Below are positions 1-11,579 of a DNA stretch of 64,000 bases, one piece after another. A model generated the notes under the pieces. That model made no database searches, was not told the origin of the DNA, and worked only from the letters and a program-made list of their open reading frames with translations. Numbering within the stretch: the first letter of the stretch is position 1; every line of letters starts with the position of its first letter. Made by a program: the position numbers and the translations under genes. This stretch comes from Labilithrix sp. (GTDB lineage Bacteria; Myxococcota_A; Polyangia; Polyangiales; Polyangiaceae), in NCBI GenBank assembly GCA_019637105.1, contig JAHBWF010000018.1:1-64000 (forward strand). The letters are read 5' to 3'.

Positions 1-2244
<2,244 letters not shown>

Positions 2245-2357
2245 TCCATCGACGCCCTCCCGGATCGCTCGGCGATCCACCCGACGGCCGGGGGTGATCG
2301 CGATCCAGGCAGGCTCCTAAGTCGCGGATTTTCCTGTTTCTCACACGAGCACACAAG

Positions 2358-2936
2358 GTGGCATCCGTGTTGCGACAGGCCGTCCTCGTGAACGACCCGA
2401 CGCCCCCCGACGCCCGCTCCCTCGTCACGCCCCTCTCGCTCGCGACGGGCCCGCGCTCGTTCTTCACGCGCGCGCTCGTCGTCCTCGGCTGCGTCGCCGG
2501 GGTGGTCGCGTGCTCGGGCGCGGAGGAGGACTTCGACGACCTCGACGCCGACGGCGACGTCCACGACGACGACGACGGCGACGACGAGTACGCCTCGACG
2601 AGCGACGAGCTCCGCACGGCGGGCCCCTGCGCGGGCAAGGCGATCGACCGCGCCGTGCGCTGCGCGCAGGCGAAGGGCGCGCGCGTCCTCAGCTACTACC
2701 GCAGCCCGAAGGAGCAGGAGCGCGTGCGCCGGGAGAACAAGTGCACGAACCGCTGCACCGGCATGGCCGGCTGCGTGAGGCCGACCGCCGGCTGCACGTC
2801 CTCTCCGCACACCCGCTGCATCGCGGTCGACCTGGTGAACGACGGCGCCCCGGCGACCCGCGCCCAGCTCCGCGCGTGCGGGCTCGCGAAGACGACGATG
2901 CCTCACCGCAACCACTACGACCTCATCGCTCGCTGA
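2358..2936 (+). CDS. lipoprotein with M15/VanY-like peptidase domain
   Basis: The 192-residue product has a long basic N-terminus, a hydrophobic stretch ending in a lipobox (GVVACSG), a very acidic Asp-rich linker and a small Cys-rich domain. The domain contains YYRSPKEQ, then SPHTRCIAVDL and HRNHYDL. This order (S-x-H-x(n)-A-x-D, then a late His) is the metal-site layout of D-Ala-D-Ala carboxypeptidase/VanY (M15) proteins, so a periplasmic or surface peptidoglycan-acting role is possible. Six or more Cys residues suggest disulfides. The start is a GTG at 2358; further in-frame GTG/TTG codons at 2367 and 2370 make the exact start uncertain. The family call rests on motif layout only. Confidence 0.65.
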   Translation: MASVLRQAVLVNDPTPPDARSLVTPLSLATGPRSFFTRALVVLGCVAGVVACSGAEEDFDDLDADGDVHDDDDGDDEYASTSDELRTAGPCAGKAIDRAVRCAQAKGARVLSYYRSPKEQERVRRENKCTNRCTGMAGCVRPTAGCTSSPHTRCIAVDLVNDGAPATRAQLRACGLAKTTMPHRNHYDLIAR

Positions 2937-3047
2937 CCGTCGCGCCGCACCCGCGCCGCGCAGCCGCAGGCCGAGGACCGCGCCCGCGCCTCGCGCGCGC
3001 GAGATGATCGGATCCTCGTCGTCAGGATTGTCTAGCATGGCGGACCC

Positions 3048-5300
3048 ATGCCGACCCTGGACGAACAGATCTCCGAGATGCGCCGCTGGTTCGACTCGCC
3101 CCGCTTCGCGGGGATCAAGCGGCTCTACACGCCGCGCGAGGTCGTCGAGCAGCGCGGCACGATCCGCGACGAGCACAGCGTCGCGCGGGACACCGCCGCC
3201 GCGTTCCACGCGCGCCTCCGCGAGCTGTTCACCACGAAGAAGTGCATGACGTCGTTCGGGCCGTACTCGCCCGGCGAGGCGGTCGCGATGAAGCGCATGG
3301 GGATCGAAGGGATCTACGTCGGCGGCTGGGCCACGAGCGCCAAGGGCTCCGCCGACGAGGACCCGGGGCCCGACCTCGCGAGCTACCCGCTGAGCCGCGT
3401 GCCCGACGAGGCCCGCTCGATCGTCCGCGCCCTCCTCACCGCCGACCGGAACGAGTTCCACGCGCGCCTCCGGATGACCGACGAGCAGCGCAAGGCGACG
3501 CCGGCGGTCGACTACCGGCCGTTCATCATCGCCGACGCCGACACCGGACACGGCGGCGACGCCCACGTCCGCAACCTCATCCGGCGCTTCGTCGAGGCGG
3601 GCGTGCCCGGCTACCACATCGAGGACCAGAAGCCCGGCGTGAAGAAGTGCGGGCACCAGGGCGGCAAGGTGCTCGTCTCGGAGGACGAGCAGATCAAGCG
3701 CCTCAGCGCGGCGCGCTTCCAGCTCGACATCATGCAGGTGCCGGGGATCATCGTCGCGCGCACCGACGCCGAGTCCGCCACGCTGCTCGACGGCCGGAGC
3801 GACGAGCGCGATCAGCCGTTCATCCTCGGCGCGACCAACCTCGGCGTGCCCACCTTCAAGATCGCGTTCATCGCGATCCTGCGCGCGCTCCACGGGCGCG
3901 GCGTCCACGAGCTCACCGGCTTCCAGCTCTACGCGACGAGCGAGGAGGAGTACGCGGCGGCGGACGCGTGGCTCGAGCGCGCCGGCCTCGCGGCGCTCTA
4001 CGAGGGCGCCGTCGCGCTCTACGAGAAGTCGGGCCGCACGGCCCCCGACGCGGCGCTCGACCACGTGTTCGATCGCTTCGTCGACGTCTGGCAGGCCGAG
4101 GCCAACGTGAAGACCTACGCCGAGGCCGTCGCCGAGGTCATCCGCTTCCGCGCCGGCGAGGGCGTCAAGCTGCCGATGACCGAGGAGGAGTGGCTCGCGT
4201 CCACGAAGAACGCGTCGTTCTACCAGATCGGCGTGAAGGCGAAGGCGCTCGGCCTCGCCGTCGTCTGGGACTGCGAGCACGCCAAGACGCCCGACGGCTA
4301 CTACCAGGTCCGCGGCGGGATCGACTACGCGATCGCCAAGTCGCTCGCGGCGGCGCCGTACGCGGACGTGCTTTGGATGGAGACGAAGACCGCCGACCTC
4401 CACGACGCGAAGATCTTCGCCGACGCGATCCACGCCGTGTTCCCGGACCGCATGCTCGCCTACAACCTGTCGCCGTCGTTCAACTGGGACAGCACCGGCA
4501 TGACGGACGAGCAGATGCGGCGCTTCCCGGAGGAGCTCGGCAAGCTCGGCTTCGTCTTCAACTTCATCACCTACGGCGGCCACCAGATCGACGGCCTCGC
4601 CGGCGAGGAGTTCGCGACCGCGCTCCGGCAGGACGGCATGCTGGCGCTCGCGCGCCTCCAGCGCAAATTCCGCCTGCTCGAGTCGCCTTACCGCACGCCG
4701 CAGACGCTCGTCGGCGGCCCGCGCGCCGACGCCGCGCTGATGTCGCTCTCCGGGCGCACGGCGACGACGAAGGCGATGGGCGTCGGCTCGACGCAGTTCC
4801 AGCACCACATCCAGATCGAGGTCCCGCCGAAGGTCCTCAAGGAGTGGCTCGATCTCTGGCGCGCTCACCACGGCGTCGCCGAGGCGCTCACGGTGTCGCT
4901 CCGGCCGATCAGCGCCGGCTCGCAGGTGCTCGAGCTCGCGATCGCGTCGGACGGCGCGAAGGTCGCGAACGTGATCTTCGAGCCGATCCAGGACCGGCAG
5001 GGCCGGAGCATCCTCTCGATCCGCGACCAGAACACGTTCGACGCGGACCTGCGGAAGAAGCGCTTGATGACGCTGGCGCAGCTCTTCTTGATCCAACGCT
5101 ACAAGATCGACTCCATCCACTACCTGACGCCCACCGACGACAACAAGCGTCAGGCCGACGGCATGAAGCGGCGCGGGATCTTCAGCGCGGTCAACGACGA
5201 GGTCGGACAGATCATCGTGGCCGTCGTGAACGCCGACCGCGTCAAGGCGCTGATCGCCCCCGATCGCGCGGCGCTCGGCGCGCTCATCGCGGAGAAGTGA
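3048..5300 (+). CDS. aceA: isocitrate lyase, long (Icl2-type) form
   Basis: Cleaves isocitrate to glyoxylate and succinate, the first step of the glyoxylate shunt, in the cytoplasm. The catalytic signature KKCGH is present with Cys201, preceded by DADTGHGG and followed by the conserved SPSFNW segment near residue 480. At 750 residues it is far longer than typical bacterial enzymes (about 430). The length and an extra C-terminal region from about residue 600 match the Icl2 form known from Mycobacterium tuberculosis, whose C-terminal domain senses acetyl-CoA/propionyl-CoA. No malate synthase lies nearby. The ATG at 3048 directly begins the conserved protein; no strong Shine-Dalgarno sequence is seen. 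Confidence 0.93.
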   Translation: MPTLDEQISEMRRWFDSPRFAGIKRLYTPREVVEQRGTIRDEHSVARDTAAAFHARLRELFTTKKCMTSFGPYSPGEAVAMKRMGIEGIYVGGWATSAKGSADEDPGPDLASYPLSRVPDEARSIVRALLTADRNEFHARLRMTDEQRKATPAVDYRPFIIADADTGHGGDAHVRNLIRRFVEAGVPGYHIEDQKPGVKKCGHQGGKVLVSEDEQIKRLSAARFQLDIMQVPGIIVARTDAESATLLDGRSDERDQPFILGATNLGVPTFKIAFIAILRALHGRGVHELTGFQLYATSEEEYAAADAWLERAGLAALYEGAVALYEKSGRTAPDAALDHVFDRFVDVWQAEANVKTYAEAVAEVIRFRAGEGVKLPMTEEEWLASTKNASFYQIGVKAKALGLAVVWDCEHAKTPDGYYQVRGGIDYAIAKSLAAAPYADVLWMETKTADLHDAKIFADAIHAVFPDRMLAYNLSPSFNWDSTGMTDEQMRRFPEELGKLGFVFNFITYGGHQIDGLAGEEFATALRQDGMLALARLQRKFRLLESPYRTPQTLVGGPRADAALMSLSGRTATTKAMGVGSTQFQHHIQIEVPPKVLKEWLDLWRAHHGVAEALTVSLRPISAGSQVLELAIASDGAKVANVIFEPIQDRQGRSILSIRDQNTFDADLRKKRLMTLAQLFLIQRYKIDSIHYLTPTDDNKRQADGMKRRGIFSAVNDEVGQIIVAVVNADRVKALIAPDRAALGALIAEK

Positions 5301-5444
5301 CCCCTCGTCTCCCGCGGCGTCGCGCCGGGGCGGCCGAGCTGCGGGACGCGCGGAGCCGGCGCGGGTCCGCGGACTCGCGTCCGCGCGGCGCCTCCGCGCG
5401 CGCTCGGGCACGTCGCGTGCTCGGGCGCGCCGCGAGGAAACGCC

Positions 5445-5996
5445 ATGACCCATCGAATCGTCCACCGTCCTCTCGGCTGCGTCGTCGTCGCGTCTCTCGT
5501 CGCGGCGTGCGGAGGCGGTCGATCGCGCTCGAACGTCCCACCGACCACGACCGAGTCGGAGCTCACCAGCGCCGTCGTCCACCCGACGGGCGGCAGCCTG
5601 GGCGTCTCGGACGAGATCGCGCGTATGTGCAATTTGCAACTACCGGATCTCACCAGCGCGCCGAAGTACGACTTCGACAAGAGCGACCTGCAGCCCGGCG
5701 ACAGGGCGACGCTGACGAAGATCGCCGAGTGCCTCACGACCGGCGCGCTCAAGGGGCGATCGGTGCAGCTGATCGGACGTGCCGACGCGCGCGGCGAGTC
5801 AAATTACAACATGGTCCTCGGCGCCCAGCGCGCCGGCGGCGTGGCCGACTACCTCGCTCACCTCGGAGTGGCGCGGGCGCGTTTGGACGTGACCTCGCGC
5901 GGCGAGCTCGACGCGCGCGGCGTCGACGAGGCCGGCTGGCAGGACGATCGCCGCGTCGACATCGTCCTCGCCAAATCGTCGGCGGCCGGGAAATAG
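5445..5996 (+). CDS. OmpA/Pal-family peptidoglycan-binding lipoprotein
   Basis: 183 residues. The N-terminal signal ends in a lipobox (LVAACGG), so it is probably an outer-membrane lipoprotein. After a short linker, an OmpA-like domain starts with YDFDKSDLQPG and contains the helix-forming stretch NYNMVLGAQRAGGVADYL and the terminal DDRRVDIVL, where the aligned Asp and Arg residues normally bind diaminopimelate. Such proteins tether the outer membrane to peptidoglycan; Pal-like or Tol-independent roles cannot be separated from sequence alone. A GAGG Shine-Dalgarno at 5434-5437 supports the ATG at 5445. Confidence 0.85.
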   Translation: MTHRIVHRPLGCVVVASLVAACGGGRSRSNVPPTTTESELTSAVVHPTGGSLGVSDEIARMCNLQLPDLTSAPKYDFDKSDLQPGDRATLTKIAECLTTGALKGRSVQLIGRADARGESNYNMVLGAQRAGGVADYLAHLGVARARLDVTSRGELDARGVDEAGWQDDRRVDIVLAKSSAAGK

Positions 5997-6073
5997 CCGC
6001 CGCTCACGCCTACGGCAGCGCTTGCGCGGTTCTTGCTCCGCAGCCGGCTCCTCGGCTCGGAAGGAGAACCGCG

Positions 6074-7348
6074 ATGACCATGACCGCACGTTGGAGGCGC
6101 ATCGGCCTCGTGGCCGCAGCGCTGTCGTTCCCGCTCGTCGCCGCATGCGAGACCGACGGCAACCCGCTGGCGGCCGTGTGCTGCACGGAGTTCAAGGTGG
6201 GGGCCGATCTCTCGACCGCGGACTTCGGTCTCCGCGGCGAGCTCCGCGGGCAGTTCTTGGCGTTCGCGCAGGCGTCCTCCGATCTCGCCGCGACCGCGGC
6301 GGCGGCCCTCGGCGACGTCCAGACGGCGTGCCGCAACATCGCCGTGGAGCTCGGCGCGAGCGCCGAGGACGTCGCGAACGCCGAGGACCGACCGGAGCGC
6401 GAGCGGACGACGGAGCTCTGCCGCCTGGCCGTCGCGCAGATCGACGCGCGCGTCACGGCGCGCGCGACGCTCGAGGTCGCGTTCCAGCCGCCGGTCTGCG
6501 AGGTCTCCGTCCAGGCGCAGGCGCGCTGCGAGGGAGCGTGCAGCGCGTCGGGGACGTGCGACGTGAGGGCGAACCCGCCCGTTTGCCGCGGCGGCAGGCT
6601 CGAGATCGTCTGCAAGGGCGAGTGCACCGCCGAGGCCGGCGCGACGCTCTACTGCGAGGGGAGCTGCAGCGGCGACTGCGAGGGCGCGTGCGTCGCTCAG
6701 GGAGGCGTGCGCTGCAACGGTCGCTGCGAGGGGACGTGCACCGCCGAGGGCAGCGCCACCAACGAAGCGTTCGACGCGCAGGGCAACTGCGTCGGGACGT
6801 GCCGGGGCACGTGCTCCGCGACGCCGCCGGGCGTTCGCTGCGAGGGCTCGTGCAAGGGCCGGTGCGACGGCGCCTGTCGCGCGGAGGCGAACGCCACGGT
6901 CACGTGCGACGGCAAATGCTCGGGCGACTACGAGCCGCTCCGCTGCGAGGGCGGCACCCTCGAGGGCGGCTGCGACGTGCAGGCGAGCTGCAAGGCGAAC
7001 TGCAAGGCGAGCGCCTCCGCGCGCGCCGAGTGCCGACCGCCCGCCGTCGTGATCCGGTCGCAGGTCGCCGTCGACCCGGAGCTGGGGCGTTACATCCAGG
7101 TGCTCGAGGCGAACGTGCCTCCGCTGCTCGTCGTCCTCAAGGCGCGCGGGCAGGCCTTCGTCGACATCGCCGCGAGCGTGGCGTCGTCGGCCGGCACCAC
7201 GGGCTCGGCGGCGGTGTCGGGCGATCTCGGCGTCCGCGCGACGGCGTGCCTCCTCCCGATCGCGACCACGATCGGCGAAGCCGCCGTGAACGCCCGGGTC
7301 TCGGTGCAGGCCTCGGCGGACGTCCTCGGGTCGCTCGGCGTCCGCTGA
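6074..7348 (+). CDS. cysteine-rich repeat lipoprotein
   Basis: 424 residues starting at the ATG preceded by AAGGAGAA. A signal peptide ends in LVAACET, so it is a predicted lipoprotein. Residues of about 30-140 look helical. The central section of about 200 residues is built of short Cys-x-Gly-x-Cys units (CEGAC, CKGEC, CEGSCSGDCEGAC, CNGRC, CEGTC, CKGRCDGAC) with interposed CTAE and GVRC segments. The C-terminal third has no such repeats and looks alpha-helical. Proteins of this style occur in myxobacterial genomes without assigned function; the many close Cys pairs could be disulfides or a metal-binding rod. Function is unknown. Confidence 0.85.
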   Translation: MTMTARWRRIGLVAAALSFPLVAACETDGNPLAAVCCTEFKVGADLSTADFGLRGELRGQFLAFAQASSDLAATAAAALGDVQTACRNIAVELGASAEDVANAEDRPERERTTELCRLAVAQIDARVTARATLEVAFQPPVCEVSVQAQARCEGACSASGTCDVRANPPVCRGGRLEIVCKGECTAEAGATLYCEGSCSGDCEGACVAQGGVRCNGRCEGTCTAEGSATNEAFDAQGNCVGTCRGTCSATPPGVRCEGSCKGRCDGACRAEANATVTCDGKCSGDYEPLRCEGGTLEGGCDVQASCKANCKASASARAECRPPAVVIRSQVAVDPELGRYIQVLEANVPPLLVVLKARGQAFVDIAASVASSAGTTGSAAVSGDLGVRATACLLPIATTIGEAAVNARVSVQASADVLGSLGVR

Positions 7349-7441
7349 TCGATCCCGAGCGGAGCGCGGCGGCGGCGCCCGATCGGGGCGCCGGCCGCGC
7401 GATTTCTCGGAGGGCCCGCCGTCCCGAGCTACACTGGACGG

Positions 7442-7672
7442 ATGCCCGAGCCCCGAACGGTCCGCGAGGAATGCACCGCCTGGACGACCGCGAAGAACCG
7501 GAAGACCAAGGCGATCGGCTCCGACGCCAACGCGCGGCCGGTGATCCTCCAGCGCGGCACGACCGTCGCCGTGAACGGCGTCCTGCTCGGCGTCGAGCCG
7601 CGGAGCCTGCTCGTCGAGGTGAACGGTGAGCTCCTCGAGCTCCGCGAGAAGTTCCTCGCGCCGGCCGGCTGA
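7442..7672 (+). CDS. small hypothetical protein, 76 aa
   Basis: A 76-residue soluble protein starting at ATG 7442. Its N-terminal half is Lys/Arg-rich (TAKNRKTKAIGSDANAR) and its second half has beta-like segments (VILQRGTTVAVNGVLLG, LLVEVNGELLELREKF). No signal peptide or membrane segment is seen. It lies 93 bases after the Cys-rich lipoprotein and 25 bases before the next lipoprotein on the same strand. I recognise no family. Codon usage is typical of the window, which is why it is kept despite its size. Confidence 0.6.
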   Translation: MPEPRTVREECTAWTTAKNRKTKAIGSDANARPVILQRGTTVAVNGVLLGVEPRSLLVEVNGELLELREKFLAPAG

Positions 7673-7697
7673 GCGCGGCACGAAAGGGCACCGAGCC

Positions 7698-8225
7698 ATG
7701 CAACGTCGCTTCGCGCGTTTCGTCCTCGCTCCGGCCGCGATCGCGGCGGGCGCGCTCGCGGCCGGATGCGTCGGCGAGGAGCCCGCTCCCGTCGCGACGC
7801 ACGGCGACGCCGCCGACGCGGGTGGTCCGGACGCGATCGAGCGCTTCCTCGGGACGTGGTCGACCTCCAAGGCCACGCAGACGCTCTCCGACTGCGCGGC
7901 CGCCGGCAAGCAGACCGACATCTCGATCACGCTCAACGTCACCCGCGGCACGACCAGCGACATCCTCGCGACGAACACCCTCGCCCCGAGCTGCGTCCTC
8001 CAGGCCAACGTCCGCGGCGACACCGCCACGCTGGTCGCCGAGCAGACGTGCACCGCGACGTTCCCCACCGGCGTCGATACGTACACCTACGCCGGCACGA
8101 GCACGTTCAAGCTCGTCTCCGCGGACGGCACGCAGGCGGTCATGGAGCTGAACGCGACCATCACGAACGCCCCGTCCGGCGCCACGTGCACGTTCCAGGA
8201 GATCGCGCCGTACGAGAAGAAATGA
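7698..8225 (+). CDS. hypothetical lipoprotein
   Basis: 175 residues with a signal peptide and lipobox (LAAGCVGE), a short Asp/Ala/Gly linker, and then one beta-rich domain starting at RFLGTWSTSKATQTLSDC. The alternating pattern (ISITLNVT, LQANVRGDTATL, YTYAGTSTFKLV) suggests a lipocalin-like or small beta-barrel fold with two or three Cys pairs. The ATG at 7698 is chosen because the signal peptide begins there; the frame is open further upstream. Its stop overlaps the start of the phosphotransferase gene by four bases, so the two are probably co-translated. Confidence 0.75.
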   Translation: MQRRFARFVLAPAAIAAGALAAGCVGEEPAPVATHGDAADAGGPDAIERFLGTWSTSKATQTLSDCAAAGKQTDISITLNVTRGTTSDILATNTLAPSCVLQANVRGDTATLVAEQTCTATFPTGVDTYTYAGTSTFKLVSADGTQAVMELNATITNAPSGATCTFQEIAPYEKK

Positions 8226-9121
8226 GCTCGGCGCCTCCCCGCCCCGACGCGCCGGCGACGGTGACGGTCGAGAGGGCCGTCGAAGAGACGCGGGCGCTCG
8301 CGGCCGAGCTCGGGGTCGAGGCCGAGCCGGCCGTCGTCGCCGACAAGAGCAACCTCGTCCTCCGCCTCGCTCCGCACCCGATCGTCGCACGCGTCGCGAT
8401 GGCCACGTCGCTCGTGCGCGTGGGGATGGCGTGGCTCCGCCGCGAGGTCGAGATCAGCCGCTTCCTCGCGGAGCGCGGCTGCGGCGTCACCCGGCCGTCG
8501 ACACGGCTGCCCGCCGGGCCGTTCGAGCGCGGAGGGCTCGTGATCTCGTTCTGGGACGAAGAGGAGATCGTCGCGGATCGCCCGGACCCTCGCGCCGCGG
8601 GCGCAGCGCTCCGGGAGGCGCAGCGCGCGCTCGCGCGCTACGACGCGACGGCGCTGCCCGTGTGGGGCAGCGTCGACGAGGCTCGTCAGGTCTTCGCCCG
8701 CGCTCGCTTCTTCACGGGGCCGGAGCTCCGGCGGATGAAGCGCGCCTGGGAGGAGGTGGACGGGATCGTCGCGTCGGCGCCCTCGCGCACGGCCTCGTTC
8801 CAGGCGGTCCACGGCGACGCGCACATCGGCAACGTGCTCGCGACCGCGCGCGGGCCGGTGTGGACGGACTGGGAGGACGCGTTCGTCGGGCCCGTGGAGT
8901 GGGACATCGCCTCGCTCCGGTCGAAGGCGGAGCTGTTCGGCGAGGAGCGCTCGGACATCGAGGCGATGACCGCGGCCTACGGCGCCGACTACGACGTCGA
9001 CCTCGCGCGCGACCTCGGGCTCGTCCGCAACGTGCAGGTCATCTCGTGGCTCGCGATCTTCGCGGAGCGCCAGCCGGACCTCCTGGCGCGCATGCGCATG
9101 CGGCTCGATCGGCTGCGGTGA
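8222..9121 (+). CDS. aminoglycoside-phosphotransferase-fold kinase
   Basis: 299-residue cytoplasmic protein of the APH/choline kinase fold. The catalytic-loop Brenner motif HGDAHIGN is at residues 197-204 (Asp199) and the metal-binding Asp follows in WTDWED (Asp216), as in APH enzymes where DxD or DWE follows a short hydrophobic run. The N-lobe is weakly conserved, with no obvious glycine loop. The substrate is unknown; many such proteins phosphorylate small metabolites rather than antibiotics. It overlaps the preceding lipoprotein stop codon (ATGA at 8222-8225). Confidence 0.85.
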   Translation: MSSAPPRPDAPATVTVERAVEETRALAAELGVEAEPAVVADKSNLVLRLAPHPIVARVAMATSLVRVGMAWLRREVEISRFLAERGCGVTRPSTRLPAGPFERGGLVISFWDEEEIVADRPDPRAAGAALREAQRALARYDATALPVWGSVDEARQVFARARFFTGPELRRMKRAWEEVDGIVASAPSRTASFQAVHGDAHIGNVLATARGPVWTDWEDAFVGPVEWDIASLRSKAELFGEERSDIEAMTAAYGADYDVDLARDLGLVRNVQVISWLAIFAERQPDLLARMRMRLDRLR

Positions 9122-9149
9122 GCCGGCGCGGTGCACCCCCGGCGCCGGC
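9122..9149. terminator. bidirectional terminator-like hairpin
   Basis: GCCGGCGC at 9122-9129 pairs with GCGCCGGC at 9142-9149 across a 12-base loop. It starts immediately after the phosphotransferase stop and lies between two convergent genes. There is no T run, as is usual at this GC content. Confidence 0.5.
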
Positions 9150-9152
9150 GGC

Positions 9153-9962
9153 TCACGGCATGATCGTCAGCCGTGGGCCGATCGTCAGCCAGTAGTGGAA
9201 CGAGCGGCCGGAGATGTCTCCGTCGATCGTCCCCGCCGCCGTCTCGATGGTCCGGGACGCGTACTTCCCGATCGTGAAGTCGACGAACGGACCGAGGCCG
9301 AACGTCCTGGAGAGGCGGAGATCGAGGCCGGCCACGAAGTGACCGAAGTCGAAGCCGCGGTAGGTGACGTCCGCGCCGTCGTCGCCGACGGTGATCGAGG
9401 AGTAGCCGAGCCCGTAGCCCAGCCACGGGTTGATCCGCTCGTCGGGCGCGATCGCGTAGGTCACCTGCGCGCCGACGCGGAAGGTCAGCGAACGGCAGTC
9501 GAGGCGGAGGGCGTCGCACGAGCTCGAGAGATCTCCTGCGGCGAGGCCCGCGGCGAACGAGACGTAGCCGCCCACGAAGATCCACTTCGTCACCTTCGCC
9601 CCGACGTCGAGCGTGAGCGGGATCTGCGGCCCGACGAGGTGGCGGGCTTCGGACCTCCCTCCGACGATCCCGGGGTCGCCGCGGTCACGGAACGTCCCGA
9701 CCGGGAACGCGACGCCGCTCCGGACCGCCATCTGAAAGCCGCGCCGGCCGAGCGCCGGAGGCTGCGGGAGCGGCTCGTACGTGTACGCGGGGGGCGCTCC
9801 GCGCGGACCGTCGAGCGGACCGTCATACGCCGGAGGCGCGGGGCGTGGCGCGGACGGCGACGCCTCGGGCGGCGGCGGAGCAGGCTCGTCGCCGGCGCGG
9901 GCGTCGGCTGCGGTCAGGAGGCCGAAGAACGACATGCAGGACAGCGCGAGGCGAGGACGCAC
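9153..9962 (-). CDS. outer-membrane beta-barrel protein
   Basis: About 269 residues from the GTG at 9962, chosen because a normal signal peptide begins there (VRPRLALSCMSFFG, cleaving near ADARAG). The upstream extension to 10139 is Arg/Pro-rich and looks non-coding. A Pro-rich linker (PPPPEASPSAPRPAPP) precedes a domain of alternating amphipathic strands with aromatic ends (GVAFPVGTF, IFVGGYVSFAAGL, INPWLGYGLGYSS, FGLGPFVDFTIGKY) ending in YWLTIGPRLTIMP. This pattern fits an 8-10-stranded OmpW/OmpX-like barrel. The function is unknown. Confidence 0.78.
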   Translation of the reverse strand: MRPRLALSCMSFFGLLTAADARAGDEPAPPPPEASPSAPRPAPPAYDGPLDGPRGAPPAYTYEPLPQPPALGRRGFQMAVRSGVAFPVGTFRDRGDPGIVGGRSEARHLVGPQIPLTLDVGAKVTKWIFVGGYVSFAAGLAAGDLSSSCDALRLDCRSLTFRVGAQVTYAIAPDERINPWLGYGLGYSSITVGDDGADVTYRGFDFGHFVAGLDLRLSRTFGLGPFVDFTIGKYASRTIETAAGTIDGDISGRSFHYWLTIGPRLTIMP

Positions 9963-10300
9963 GCCCGAAGTCTCCTCGGACGAGCGCCGCGGCGCAACGA
10001 TCCTCGACCGCTGCACCGGCGGGACGCGCCGCGCGCGGTGCGATCGCGGAGCGCCACGCCGAGGCGGGCCGGGGCGGAGGGGAGCCGAGCGGCGAGCGCC
10101 GTCGGACGCGACGGCGCTCGCGTCACGGCCGAGCTGCATTGTTCCGCGCCCGCAACCGAGCGTCCCACGTCGCGGTCTACCGCGCCGCCGGGCTCACGAC
10201 GATGATCCCGCTCCATGGTCCGCGTCGCTCGACCTCCCACGCACACGGCAGCACCTCGACGCGGGCGCGGCGACGCGGGCGCACGGCGGCGGTCCCGGAG
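9963..10300. other. divergent intergenic region
   Basis: 338 bases between the divergently transcribed barrel protein and the Bcr-type exporter. It should hold both promoters. I see no convincing -35/-10 pair, large palindrome or extra gene; open frames here are Arg/Pro/Ala-rich and look spurious. Confidence 0.5.
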
Positions 10301-11518
10301 ATGGTAGGTGCGGGCGCTCGACCGCGCCGCGTCCCGCTCGCGATCGTCCTCGGAGCGCTCGTCGCGCTCGGGCCGCTCACGATCGACATGTACCTCCCGA
10401 GCCTCCCGACGATCCAGCGGGACCTCGCGACGACGCCCGCGCTCACCCAGCTGACGCTCGCCGTCTACTTCGCCGGGCTCGGCCTCGGGCAGCTCGTGTA
10501 CGGCCCCCTCACCGATCGCTACGGGCGCAAGCCCCCGCTGTACGCGGGGCTCGTCGTCTACGTCCTCGCCTCGGTCGCGTGCGCGCTCGCGCCCGACGTC
10601 CGCGTGCTCGTCGGCGCGCGGTTTGTGCAGGCGCTCGGCGGCGCCGCGGGGCAGGTCGTGACGCGCGCCGTCGTGCGCGACCGCCACGTCGGCTCCGAGG
10701 CGGCGCGGCTCCTCGCGATGCTCACGCTCGTCATGGGCGTCGCGCCCATCGTCGCGCCGCTCGCGGGCGGGTGGGTCCTGGCGCTCGCGTCCTGGCGCGC
10801 GATCTTCGCGGTCCTGGCCGCCGTCGGGCTCGCCGTCCTCGCGCTGATGATCGTCACCCTCCCCGAGACGGCGACGTCGCGAGCGCCGCGGATCGATCTC
10901 GCGATGCTCGCCGGTTCGCTCCGCGGGGTGATCCGGGATCGGTCGTTCGTCGCGAACACCCTCGCGGGCGCGTTCGCGCAGGCCGGGATGTTCGCGTACA
11001 TCTCGGGCTCGCCGTTCGTCTTCATCGAGCTCTTCCACGTGTCGCCGCAGCGCTACGGGTGGCTCTTCGGCGTCAACGCGTTCGGCCTGATCGCGGCCTC
11101 GCAGGTGAACCATCGTCTGCTCGCGCGGCGTACGCCGGCGCGCATCCTCGCGGTGTCGGTCAAGGCGCTCGGCGTCGCGGGGCTCGCGCTCCTCGCGGTC
11201 ACGCTCACCGAGTGGGGCGGCCTCGCGCCGCTCGCCGTCCTGCTCTTCGTCTACGTCACGTCGATCGGCTTCATCGGCTCGAACGCGATCGCGCTGGCGA
11301 TGGAGAGCCAGGGCGCGCGCGCCGGGGTCGCGTCGGCCGTGCTCGGCGCCGCGCAGTTCGCCGTCGCCGCGGCCGCGTCCTCGCTCGTCGGGCTGCGGAG
11401 CGACGGCTCCGCGCGCGCGATGGGCGCCGTCATGGCCGCGTGCGCCGCCGCGGGGTGGCTCGTGACCTCGATCGAGCAGCGACGCTCGCGCGTGAGCCCC
11501 CACGGCCTCGACGCGTGA
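10301..11518 (+). CDS. Bcr/CflA-family MFS drug exporter
   Basis: 405 residues if started at ATG 10301; an alternative in-frame ATG at 10202 would add a basic 33-residue leader. It is a 12-helix inner-membrane proton antiporter. The first helix carries the DHA1 signature LGPLTIDMYLPSLP, and the loop after helix 2 has the MFS motif YGPLTDRYGRKP. This pattern is typical of Bcr/CflA transporters, which export bicyclomycin, chloramphenicol, cysteine and similar small molecules. The gene stands alone and converges on the next gene. Confidence 0.9.
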   Translation: MVGAGARPRRVPLAIVLGALVALGPLTIDMYLPSLPTIQRDLATTPALTQLTLAVYFAGLGLGQLVYGPLTDRYGRKPPLYAGLVVYVLASVACALAPDVRVLVGARFVQALGGAAGQVVTRAVVRDRHVGSEAARLLAMLTLVMGVAPIVAPLAGGWVLALASWRAIFAVLAAVGLAVLALMIVTLPETATSRAPRIDLAMLAGSLRGVIRDRSFVANTLAGAFAQAGMFAYISGSPFVFIELFHVSPQRYGWLFGVNAFGLIAASQVNHRLLARRTPARILAVSVKALGVAGLALLAVTLTEWGGLAPLAVLLFVYVTSIGFIGSNAIALAMESQGARAGVASAVLGAAQFAVAAAASSLVGLRSDGSARAMGAVMAACAAAGWLVTSIEQRRSRVSPHGLDA

Positions 11519-11527
11519 CGCGGAAGC

Positions 11528-11565
11528 GCTCGCCGCCGACGGCTCGAGGGCCGCGGCGGTCGAGC
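11528..11565. terminator. terminator-like hairpin between convergent genes
   Basis: GCTCGCCGCCG (11528-11538) pairs with CGGCGGTCGAGC (11554-11565) with a single bulged base and a loop of 15 bases. It sits in the 61-base gap between the exporter and the membrane protein, which face each other. Confidence 0.4.
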
Positions 11566-11579
11566 GAGCCCGGGACGCT

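Noticed and set aside
3242..6073. Open frame running through isocitrate lyase into the Cys-rich protein
   Set aside because: The upstream part is Arg-rich shadow of other genes. The real gene begins at ATG 6074 with a Shine-Dalgarno and signal peptide.
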